Of a stretch of 64,000 nt of DNA, positions 25,842-32,687 are shown piece by piece (positions within the stretch are counted from its first letter, which is position 1; each line of letters opens with the position of its first letter). The notes below the pieces were generated by a model. It saw nothing but the letters and a program-made list of their open reading frames with translations, was not told the origin of the DNA and did no database searches. This DNA is from JAAYVZ01 sp035384965 (GTDB lineage: Bacteria; Acidobacteriota; Thermoanaerobaculia; Thermoanaerobaculales; Thermoanaerobaculaceae), in NCBI GenBank assembly GCA_035384965.1, contig DAOOJE010000008.1, positions 44,183-108,182 of the forward strand, in the 5' to 3' direction. The translations under genes were made by a program, and so were the position numbers.

Positions 25842-26697
25842 ACCGCGGCCCCTGCGGTTGCGGGCCGGCGACCAGGTCTATGCGCTCGACGCCGGGAGGC
25901 TGACAGTGGGCCGCAGCCGCTCTTGCGACCTCCGCCTGCGCAACGACAGCGTGTCGCGCCTGCACGCGGTCCTGTACTGGCGAGCCGACGGCGAGCTGGT
26001 CGTCGAGGACACCGGCTCCTCCAACGGCACCTTCGTCAACCGCGAGCGCGTCACCGCGCCGCGCACCCTGGCGGCCGGCGACATCCTCGCCCTCGGCACG
26101 CTGCGGCTGGCCGTCGAGCCGGCCTGTTCGGCGATACCGGATCCCGAGCGCGACCCGTTGCGGCAGACCGAGGACGACTACACGGTGGGACTGCTGGCGC
26201 CCCGGCCGGCCGGGTTCGGGTGGCGCCTGCTGGCGTGGCTGCTCGACCTCCTGCTGTTCACCGCCGGCTCGCTGGTGCCGTTCGCGCCGGTCCTCGCCAT
26301 TGCCGGCGCGGAACGCTACCTGCTTTCCCCCGACGCTCTCCCGCCCAGCCTCCAGACCAGGGCGTGGCTGGCTGGGGCGAGCGCGGTGCTGTGGGTGCTG
26401 TTCGCGCTTTACTACGTGCTCCACGGGTGGGCGCGACGGGGCGGGACGCCGGGGCTGCGCCTGCTCGGCCTGCGGCTGGTCGACTGGCAGCAAAGGGTGC
26501 CGATCGGCTATCCGCGGGCGCTGCTGCGAGCCGTGGCCCTGCTCGTGAGCCTGGCAACGCTGGGGATCGGTTTTCTGCTGCCGCTCTTCCGCCGCGACCG
26601 GCGGGCGCTGCACGACGTGCTGGCCGGCACGCACGTGATCCACCGCCGAGCTGTTGGTGCGGGCGGCGGGGCCGCGTACAATCCCCCCCGTGACTGA
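25819..26697 (+). CDS. FHA-domain and RDD-domain membrane protein
   Basis: The 292-residue protein has an N-terminal FHA phosphothreonine-binding domain (LTVGRSRSCDLRL, VSRLHAVLYWR, DTGSSNGTFVN) at residues 15-100. A C-terminal RDD domain follows with three or more membrane helices (WRLLAWLLDLLLFTAGSLVP, LLRAVALLVSLATLGIGFLL) and the closing RRALHDVLAGTHVI. The GTG at 25819 overlaps the upstream gene and the stop overlaps tolQ by 8 nt. It may link Ser/Thr phosphorylation to the envelope; RDD function is not established. Confidence 0.88.
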   Translation: MAASPPSEPRPLRLRAGDQVYALDAGRLTVGRSRSCDLRLRNDSVSRLHAVLYWRADGELVVEDTGSSNGTFVNRERVTAPRTLAAGDILALGTLRLAVEPACSAIPDPERDPLRQTEDDYTVGLLAPRPAGFGWRLLAWLLDLLLFTAGSLVPFAPVLAIAGAERYLLSPDALPPSLQTRAWLAGASAVLWVLFALYYVLHGWARRGGTPGLRLLGLRLVDWQQRVPIGYPRALLRAVALLVSLATLGIGFLLPLFRRDRRALHDVLAGTHVIHRRAVGAGGGAAYNPPRD

Positions 26698-27361
26698 GCT
26701 CTTCCACGCCTTCGGGTCCGTCGGTGCGGTCGGCAAGGGCGTCCTCGCCGTGCTGGCGGTATTCTCCCTCGTTTCCTGGACCCTCATGTTCCTCAAGATC
26801 CGCCAGCTCCGGCACGCCGAGCGGAGCAACCAGGTGTTCATGGCGGATTTCCGCCGGGCCACCAGGCTCGCCGAGGTACAGGCCGCGGCGAGCAAGGTCC
26901 CGGAGGCCCCGCTCGCTGGAATGTTCCGCGCCGGCTTCCTGGAACTCGAGGCGCAGGCCCGGGTCGTGCAGCGCTCGGGGCAGGCGGGGGGGCAAATCAA
27001 GAGCCTGGCCGCAGTCGAGCGGGCGCTGCAGCGGGCGATCGGCATCGAGGGCGCCAGGCTCCAGCGCTTCCTGCCGTTTCTCGCCACCACGGCGTCCGCC
27101 ACCCCCTTCATCGGCCTGTTCGGGACGGTGTGGGGGATCATGAACACGTTCAAGGCCATTGCCACCTCGGGCTCGACCTCCATCGTGGCGGTCGCACCGG
27201 GCATCGCCGAGGCGCTCATCAACACGGCCGCCGGGCTCGCCGCGGCGATCCCGGCCGTGATCGCCTACAACGCGTTCCTCGGCGCCCTCCGCCGGCAGCG
27301 AGGCGTCATGGAGGACTTCCTGCTGGAGTTCCTCAACCTCACCGAGCGGACCTTCACCTGA
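26690..27361 (+). CDS. tolQ: TolQ (MotA/TolQ/ExbB proton channel)
   Basis: TolQ (223 residues) forms the proton-driven motor with TolR. Three membrane helices are visible: near residues 14-34, then LPFLATTASATPFIGLFGTV and the last AEALINTAAGLAAAIPAVIA, with the channel motifs GLFGTVWGIM and AGLAAAIPA. The GTG at 26690 overlaps the FHA-RDD gene by 8 nt; the frame is open a little further upstream. Gene order tolQ-tolR-tolA-tolB-pal-ybgF supports Tol rather than ExbB. Confidence 0.93.
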   Translation: MTELFHAFGSVGAVGKGVLAVLAVFSLVSWTLMFLKIRQLRHAERSNQVFMADFRRATRLAEVQAAASKVPEAPLAGMFRAGFLELEAQARVVQRSGQAGGQIKSLAAVERALQRAIGIEGARLQRFLPFLATTASATPFIGLFGTVWGIMNTFKAIATSGSTSIVAVAPGIAEALINTAAGLAAAIPAVIAYNAFLGALRRQRGVMEDFLLEFLNLTERTFT

Positions 27362-27368
27362 GGCAGGC

Positions 27369-27779
27369 ATGACGTTCCGCACCGGCGACGACTTCGAGAA
27401 TCTGGCCGAGATCAACATCACGCCGCTGGTGGACGTCATGATGGTGCTCTTGATCATCTTCATCGTGACGGCCCCGATGCTGGTCCAGGGGCTGCAAGTG
27501 GACCTGCCCCGCGCCACCTCGGCCCCGCTGCCCCAGAGGGGCCCCGAGCCGATCGTCCTCACGCTCACCCGGGACCGTCTCATCTTGCTCGGCGACGAAC
27601 CGGTCCATCTCAAGCTGCTGTCCGGCAAGCTGGCGCCGCTGCTCGCCGGCGGCCCGCGGCCGGTGTACCTCAAGGGTGACCAACAGCTCCCTTATGGCTT
27701 CGTGATCGAGGTGCTGTCCACCCTCAACCAGCTCGGCGTCGAGGAAATCGGCATGGTGACCGTGCCACCCCGGCCATGA
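27369..27779 (+). CDS. tolR: TolR (ExbD/TolR)
   Basis: TolR (136 residues) has a short cytoplasmic start, one membrane helix with the proton-relay aspartate (INITPLVDVMMVLLIIF, near D22) and a periplasmic domain with LPRATSAP and YLKGDQQLPYGFVIEVLSTL. It follows tolQ by 7 nt and overlaps tolA by 4 nt. Confidence 0.94.
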   Translation: MTFRTGDDFENLAEINITPLVDVMMVLLIIFIVTAPMLVQGLQVDLPRATSAPLPQRGPEPIVLTLTRDRLILLGDEPVHLKLLSGKLAPLLAGGPRPVYLKGDQQLPYGFVIEVLSTLNQLGVEEIGMVTVPPRP

Positions 27780-28552
27780 TCGACCCGGTCTCGGCCGAGC
27801 TCGAATCGCGCGCCCGGGAGCGCCTCTCCTGGCGCTGGGCCGCCGCCAGCGCCCTGGTCGTGCACGTCGGCGCCGGCCTGGCGCTGCTGCTCGGGAGCTC
27901 GCACCGTCCGAGGGCGTTGTCGCTGCCGAGCGTCCAGGTCAGGATCGCGCCCGGGCTTCCCGCTCCCTCCGGACCGGCCGCCGCCCCGGCCCGCGCCTCG
28001 GGGCCTCCTGCAGCTCCGGAAAGGCCCCCTGCCGCAGCAGAGAAACCTGCCGCTGCGCCGCCCGCTCCGGCCCGCAGGGCGGTGGCGGTCGGCACCCCGG
28101 CCAGGCCTGCCCGCGCCACGCCGCGGCCCGCCACCCCGGCGCCCGGGCCGGCCGCCTCGCCGGGCGCTGCCGCCGGTGCCGGGGCCGGAGGCGCCGGTAC
28201 GGCTTCCGGCACGCCGGGCCCCGGCGGCGGCGGGGCCAGCGGCGGAGTCGCCCTCGGCGCGGGCAGCGGCACCGAGGAGAGCTTCCCGTTCGCGTACTAC
28301 CTCAACCGCGTCCTCGGCACGATCGAGAGCAACTGGTTCAAGCCTCCGGTCCCGCCCGACACCCGCTCCCGGGTGCGGTGCCGGATCGACCGCTCAGGGA
28401 GGGTCGTCGAGGCCGGCATCGAGGAGGCGAGCGGCATTCCGGCGTTCGACCGGGCCGCGCTGCGCGCCGTCTACGCCTCGGCGCCGTTCCCTCCCCTCCC
28501 GCTCGGCTTCGCCGGCGCGAGCCTCACCCTTCACCTGGAGTTCGGCCCATGA
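27776..28552 (+). CDS. tolA: TolA-like energy transducer (TonB/TolA C-terminal domain)
   Basis: The 258-residue protein has one N-terminal membrane helix (AAASALVVHVGAGLALLL, residues 22-39), a Pro/Ala/Gly-rich linker at about 55-165 instead of the long alpha-helical rod of E. coli TolA, and a TolA/TonB-like C-terminal domain (YYLNRVLGTIESNWFKPP, GRVVEAGIEEASGIPAFDRA). Position between tolR and tolB makes TolA the best call. The low-complexity linker is coded by very GC-rich sequence. Confidence 0.85.
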   Translation: MIDPVSAELESRARERLSWRWAAASALVVHVGAGLALLLGSSHRPRALSLPSVQVRIAPGLPAPSGPAAAPARASGPPAAPERPPAAAEKPAAAPPAPARRAVAVGTPARPARATPRPATPAPGPAASPGAAAGAGAGGAGTASGTPGPGGGGASGGVALGAGSGTEESFPFAYYLNRVLGTIESNWFKPPVPPDTRSRVRCRIDRSGRVVEAGIEEASGIPAFDRAALRAVYASAPFPPLPLGFAGASLTLHLEFGP

Positions 28553-29835
28553 CAAAACCCTGCGCGCTTGCCCTCCTCCTCGTCCTGGCCTCCGGCGTCG
28601 CCGCCGCCCAGGAGGAGGTCTACCTCAAGGTCACGAGCCCCGGCCTGCAGCGGGTCGTCATCGGCCTTGCACCGTTCGCGTCGCGCCCCGGAGCGGACCC
28701 GGTCGCCACCTCGCAGTTTCTCAACACGCTGCGAGTCGATCTCGACCAGACCGTGGTGATGGGCGTGCTCCCCGAAGAGAATGCCCGGCTCGTCGAGCCA
28801 GCGCCCGGCAACCCCACGCTCACCCGGCAGCGGTGGCGGGCGGTCGGGGCGCAGCTCCTGCTCGAGGGCAGCTTCTCGGGCGCCGGCAACCAGCTGGTGG
28901 TCGAGGTGCAGCTATGGGAGCTGACCTCGGGCGAGATCGCCTATTCCCGACGCTTCCAGAGCAGCACGACCCTGGCGGCCACCATGGCCCACACCCTCGC
29001 CAACGAGCTGGTCAAGCTGCTCACCGGCCGGACCGGGCCGTTCCTCTCCCGGATCGCCTTCATCTCCGACCGCAGCGGCGCCAAGGAGCTGTGGCTCATG
29101 CGCTGGGACGGCAGCGACCCCCAACAGCTCACCACTCACCGCTCGATCGCCCTGTCGCCGGCGTGGTCCCCCGACGGGCAGCTCCTCGCCTTCACCAGCT
29201 TCCTGCGCGGGCAACCGCAGCTGTTCATCCTTCGCCCCACGCAGGGAACCTTCAAGCCGATCTCCACCCTGCCCGGCGTCAACACCTCGGCGACCTTCTC
29301 CCCCGATGGGCGCCAGGTCGCGTTCGCCGCCGGTGACGGGGGCAACACACACATCTGGATCGTGAGCATCGACGGCGGCACACCGGTGCAGCTCACCACG
29401 GCGCGGGGGATCAACACCCAGCCGGCGTGGTCGCCCAACGGCCGGCAAATCGTCTTCACCTCGACGATGGGCGGGTCGCCCCAGCTCTACGCCATCGACG
29501 CCGAGGGAACCAACCTCAGGCGGCTGACGTTCGAGGACAGGTTCGCGGACGAGGCGACGTGGGCGCCCGACGGGGTGCGGCTCGCCTACACGACCCAGGT
29601 CGACGGGCGGTTCCAGATTGCGGTGCTCGACTTGCGGACCAACCAGCGGACCGTCATCGACGGCCCCGGCAACAACGAGTCGCCGTGCTGGTCGCCGGAC
29701 GGCACCATGCTCGCGTTCGTGTCGACCCGCACGGGGCGCAAGCAGATCTTCATCACCGACCCCCTCGGCCGCCCTCGCCAGATCACGACGGAAGGCAACA
29801 ACACGCAGCCCTCCTGGGTCGCGCAGGTCCAGTAG
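28549..29835 (+). CDS. tolB: Tol-Pal translocation protein TolB
   Basis: TolB (428 residues) is the periplasmic partner of Pal. A signal peptide (MTKPCALALLLVLASGVAAA) is followed by the N-terminal alpha/beta domain and a six-blade beta propeller made of WD40-like repeats, each with a motif such as PAWSPDGQLLAFTS, TFSPDGRQVAF and CWSPDGTMLAFVS. The ATG overlaps the tolA stop by 4 nt; the open frame upstream is a shadow. A period-7 repeat and the pal promoter follow in the gap. Confidence 0.95.
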   Translation: MTKPCALALLLVLASGVAAAQEEVYLKVTSPGLQRVVIGLAPFASRPGADPVATSQFLNTLRVDLDQTVVMGVLPEENARLVEPAPGNPTLTRQRWRAVGAQLLLEGSFSGAGNQLVVEVQLWELTSGEIAYSRRFQSSTTLAATMAHTLANELVKLLTGRTGPFLSRIAFISDRSGAKELWLMRWDGSDPQQLTTHRSIALSPAWSPDGQLLAFTSFLRGQPQLFILRPTQGTFKPISTLPGVNTSATFSPDGRQVAFAAGDGGNTHIWIVSIDGGTPVQLTTARGINTQPAWSPNGRQIVFTSTMGGSPQLYAIDAEGTNLRRLTFEDRFADEATWAPDGVRLAYTTQVDGRFQIAVLDLRTNQRTVIDGPGNNESPCWSPDGTMLAFVSTRTGRKQIFITDPLGRPRQITTEGNNTQPSWVAQVQ

Positions 29836-29855
29836 CGGGGGGTGGCGCACCGCCC

Positions 29856-29883
29856 CTCCTGCCTGCTGCCTTCTGCCTCGTGC
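29856..29883 (+). repeat. Degenerate heptamer repeat, unit near CTTCTGC
   Basis: Four 7-bp units in tandem: CTCCTGC, CTGCTGC, CTTCTGC, CTCGTGC. It sits in the short tolB-pal gap. See the finding on dispersed heptamers. Confidence 0.6.
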
Positions 29884-29892
29884 CTATCCCGG

Positions 29893-29921
29893 TTGCCTGT
29901 AGTCTTTTCTTTGTGTAGGAT
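29893..29921 (+). promoter_or_regulatory. Promoter of pal-ybgF
   Basis: TTGCCT (29893-29898), 17-nt spacer, TAGGAT (29916-29921). It lets pal and ybgF, and perhaps rpsT and purC, be transcribed apart from tolQRAB. Confidence 0.7.
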
Positions 29922-29947
29922 CCCGTCCGCGAAGGGGGGTTGGAGCC

Positions 29948-30538
29948 ATGTCGCGACTGAAGACTCCGTTGGTCCTTCTGGCCCTGGTGGCGGTTGTGCT
30001 GGCCTCTGCCTGCTCGACGCGAAAGCCCCGCGTGACTCCGGACATCCCGCGGCCGGAGGCCGGGGTCGCAACCTCAGCCGGGGCGGCAGGGGCCGCCACC
30101 ACGACCGTGGAGGCAGAGCCGGCGATCGGCACAGCCCGCAGCCCGGAGGCGGGAGTCAGCGCCAGCGATCTGCCCGCCGACCTCCAGGAGCTGAACCGGG
30201 CCGGCTACCTCAAGGACGTGTTCTTCGACACCAACAAGGCCGATCTCCGCGACGACGCGCGGGAGATCCTCGCCGCCAACGCGGCGTGGCTCAAGCGACA
30301 CCCGACCGTCAAGGTCCAGCTCGAGGGCCACTGCGACGAGCGCAACACCGAGGAGTACAACCTGGCACTGGGCTGGCGGCGGGTTTTCGCGGTCAAGGAC
30401 TACCTCGTCACCCTCGGGGTCGATGCCGCCCGCCTCGGCGCCATCTCGTACGGCGAGGAGCGGCCGTTCGCGCTCGGCCACGACGAGGCCGCGTGGTCGC
30501 AGAACCGCCGCGTGCACTTCGTGATCACCGGGCGATAG
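29948..30538 (+). CDS. pal: Peptidoglycan-associated lipoprotein Pal
   Basis: Pal (196 residues) has a lipoprotein signal with lipid-modified cysteine C22 (VLASACSTRK), an Ala/Thr-rich linker and an OmpA peptidoglycan-binding domain: VFFDTNKADLRDDARE, LEGHCDERNTEEYNLALGWR, ISYGEERP and QNRRVHF. The CDERNT-EYN motif is the Pal signature. It anchors the outer membrane and pairs with TolB. A GGAG is just before the ATG. Confidence 0.95.
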   Translation: MSRLKTPLVLLALVAVVLASACSTRKPRVTPDIPRPEAGVATSAGAAGAATTTVEAEPAIGTARSPEAGVSASDLPADLQELNRAGYLKDVFFDTNKADLRDDAREILAANAAWLKRHPTVKVQLEGHCDERNTEEYNLALGWRRVFAVKDYLVTLGVDAARLGAISYGEERPFALGHDEAAWSQNRRVHFVITGR

Positions 30539-30549
30539 GGAGGCGGACG

Positions 30550-31323
30550 ATGAAGCAATGGCCGGTTCTGCTCGTGGCGGTGGGGCTGAGCGCGTGTGTC
30601 TCGAGCGGCGACATCGAGTTGCTTCACCGGGAGATCACCGACGTCTCCCGCCAGGTGGAGAGCCTGGGCCGGCAGTCCAGCGGCAAGGACGACCTGGAAC
30701 AGATGAGCCGGCGCCTCGCCGAGCAGTCGAGCCAGGTGCTGAAGTCGAACGCCGATATCCAGGTCGAACTCAGGAGGCTGCGGGACGAGATCCAGTCGCT
30801 GCAGGCCGAGCTGGAGTCCACCAGCCAGCGCCTGGCGTCTCTCTCCAACGAGCTGGCCGCCGCGCGCGAGGGCGGTTCTCTCGCCCAGGCTCCGGCCGCT
30901 GCCGCCGAGGCGGGGGCGGCGCCTGCTCCGCGCGCGAACGAGCCCACCCAGCTTTACAACGCCGCCTACGAGGACTATCTGCGCGGCAACTTCGACATGG
31001 CGATCCAGGGGTTCCGCGAGTTCGCCAAGCGCTACCCCGGGACCGACCTCGCCGACAACGCGCTGTACTGGGTCGGTGAGTCGTACTACTCGAAAAAGCA
31101 GTTCAAGGAGGCGATCGACGCCTTCACGGAGCTGCTCAACACCTACAAGTCGTCCGACAAGGCGGCCGCGGCCCTGCTCAAGAAGGGCCTGGCCTACCTG
31201 GAGGCCGGAGACCGCCAGCAGGCGGTCATCAACCTCCAGTACGTGCTGTACGAGCACCCGGGCAGCAAGGAGGCCGATCTGGCCCGCGCCCGGCTGCAGG
31301 CAATGGGTGTGAAGGTCAGGTAA
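30550..31323 (+). CDS. ybgF: YbgF/CpoB Tol-associated TPR protein
   Basis: The 257-residue protein has an N-terminal signal with a lipobox-like LSAC (C16), a coiled coil at about 25-110 (LLHREITDVSRQVESLGRQS, LRDEIQSLQAELESTSQRLA), an Ala-rich linker and C-terminal TPR repeats (AYEDYLRGNFDMAIQGFREF, DNALYWVGESYYSKKQFKEA). CpoB couples Tol function to septal wall synthesis. Unlike E. coli CpoB, the sequence predicts a lipoprotein. It follows pal by 11 nt. Confidence 0.92.
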   Translation: MKQWPVLLVAVGLSACVSSGDIELLHREITDVSRQVESLGRQSSGKDDLEQMSRRLAEQSSQVLKSNADIQVELRRLRDEIQSLQAELESTSQRLASLSNELAAAREGGSLAQAPAAAAEAGAAPAPRANEPTQLYNAAYEDYLRGNFDMAIQGFREFAKRYPGTDLADNALYWVGESYYSKKQFKEAIDAFTELLNTYKSSDKAAAALLKKGLAYLEAGDRQQAVINLQYVLYEHPGSKEADLARARLQAMGVKVR

Positions 31324-31347
31324 GCACCATCGCATCGAGGAGAGTAC

Positions 31348-31620
31348 ATGGCAAAAAGGATCAAGTCAGGTCTCAAGCGTAGGCGGCAGAACGAGGTCCG
31401 GCGGCTGCGCAACCGCGCTGTCCGCACCCGCGTCCGCACCGCCATCAAGGCCCTGCGCACCGCCATCACGGCTGGCGACGCGGCGCTCGTCAAGGAGCTG
31501 CTCCCCCGCACCGTGTCGGTGATCGACACCGGCGTGCGCAAGGGCGTGTTCCACAAGAACTCGGCAGCTCGCTTCAAGTCGCGCCTGTCGACCCAGGCCA
31601 ACAGCGTGCTCCAGAAGTAG
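31348..31620 (+). CDS. rpsT: 30S ribosomal protein S20
   Basis: S20 (90 residues) is a basic three-helix 16S-binding protein. The start MAKRIKSGLKRRRQNEVRRL and the closing HKNSAARFKSRL are typical. GAGGAG precedes the ATG. It lies 24 nt after ybgF and 3 nt before purC, so it may be cotranscribed with both. Confidence 0.96.
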   Translation: MAKRIKSGLKRRRQNEVRRLRNRAVRTRVRTAIKALRTAITAGDAALVKELLPRTVSVIDTGVRKGVFHKNSAARFKSRLSTQANSVLQK

Positions 31621-31623
31621 CAC

Positions 31624-32526
31624 ATGACCACGCAGCGCGGGTACGAGAAAGCGCCGGTCCCCGGCGCTCGTCTCGTCAAGAGGGGCAAGGTCAGAGACGT
31701 CTACACTGCCGGTCCCGGTCGCCTGGTGATCGTGGCCTCGGACCGCATCAGCGCCTTCGACGTGGTGCTGGAGCCTGGCATCCCCGACAAGGGGGTCGTG
31801 CTCACGCAGCTTTCCAACCACTGGTTCGCGACGCTCGCCGACGCCGTGCCCAACCATCTCCTGGCGACCCGCCACGAGGACTTGCCCGAGCCGTTCGCCT
31901 CGATGGAAGCCCTGCGGGGCCGGGCGTGCCTGGTGCGCGCGGTGCGGATCGTCCCGGTGGAGTGCATCGTGCGCGGTTATCTCGTCGGCTCGGGGTGGAA
32001 GGAGTACCAGGCCGCCGGCACCGTGTGTGGCCTCCGCCTCCCGGCCGGGCTGCGCCAGGCCGACCGGCTCCCGGAGCCGATCTTCACGCCCTCGACGAAG
32101 GCCGGGGAAGGCCATGACGAGAACATCAGCTTCGACCGCATGGCCGAGCTGGTGGGCCCGGCCGTGGCCGAAGAGCTTCGCCACGTCTCGCTCGAGCTCT
32201 ACAGCCGCGCCGCCCGCCTCGCCCAGGAGCGGGGAATCATCATCGCTGACACCAAGTTCGAGTTCGGTCTCGACGAGGCCGGCGCGGTGGTGTGGGCCGA
32301 CGAGGCGCTGACTCCCGATTCCTCGCGGTTCTGGGACGCCGCCACCTACGCCCCCGGCTCCAACCCTCCCTCGTTCGACAAACAGTTCGTGCGCGACTGG
32401 CTCGAGAGCACAGGATGGGACAAACAGCCACCCGCGCCTCCCCTCCCCCCCGAAATCGCCACCCGCACCCGCGAGCTGTACTTCGAGGCCTACCGCCGCA
32501 TTACCGGCCGTCCCCTGGAGGTCTGA
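31624..32526 (+). CDS. purC: SAICAR synthetase (phosphoribosylaminoimidazole-succinocarboxamide synthase)
   Basis: PurC (300 residues) joins CAIR with aspartate in purine synthesis. The motifs KRGKVRDVY, SDRISAFDVV, VECIVRGYLVGSGWKEY, TPSTKAGEGHDENIS, ADTKFEFG and DEALTPDSSRFW are complete. Its length and C-terminal SFDKQFVRDWLE put it in the roughly 300-residue class. It is 3 nt after rpsT. Confidence 0.96.
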   Translation: MTTQRGYEKAPVPGARLVKRGKVRDVYTAGPGRLVIVASDRISAFDVVLEPGIPDKGVVLTQLSNHWFATLADAVPNHLLATRHEDLPEPFASMEALRGRACLVRAVRIVPVECIVRGYLVGSGWKEYQAAGTVCGLRLPAGLRQADRLPEPIFTPSTKAGEGHDENISFDRMAELVGPAVAEELRHVSLELYSRAARLAQERGIIIADTKFEFGLDEAGAVVWADEALTPDSSRFWDAATYAPGSNPPSFDKQFVRDWLESTGWDKQPPAPPLPPEIATRTRELYFEAYRRITGRPLEV

Positions 32527-32539
32527 CTCCCAACCACAC

Positions 32540-32574
32540 GGTCGAAGATCGAGGGTTGAAGGGCCGAGGTTTGC
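32540..32574 (+). repeat. Degenerate heptamer repeat, unit near GGTCGAA
   Basis: Five 7-bp units: GGTCGAA, GATCGAG, GGTTGAA, GGGCCGA, GGTTTGC. It lies directly after purC. The same GGTCGAA unit forms the outer arms of the inverted repeat at 63703-63962. Confidence 0.6.
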
Positions 32575-32645
32575 CAGCGAAAAGCCGCCCGACGACCCGC
32601 CGGGTCCGGCCTTCGAGCTTCGACAGCGGACCTTCCCGGAGGCGG

Positions 32646-32654
32646 TGATATACT
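32646..32654 (+). promoter_or_regulatory. Extended -10 promoter of the EF-G-like gene
   Basis: TGATATACT matches the extended -10 pattern, with a near-consensus TATACT at 32649-32654. A TCGACA at 32621 is too far (22 nt) for a normal -35. Transcription should start near 32661. Confidence 0.6.
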
Positions 32655-32658
32655 CCGC

Positions 32659-32687
32659 GAACGTTCCGCGATGGGAGGGAACGTTCC
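32659..32687 (+). promoter_or_regulatory. Paired GAACGTTCC palindromes flanking the ribosome site
   Basis: GAACGTTCC occurs at 32659-32667, over the expected transcription start, and again at 32679-32687, ending at the base before the ATG. The two are 20 bp apart centre to centre. GGGAGGG lies between them. As RNA the two copies can pair and hold the ribosome site in the loop; as DNA they look like a two-site operator. Confidence 0.5.
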
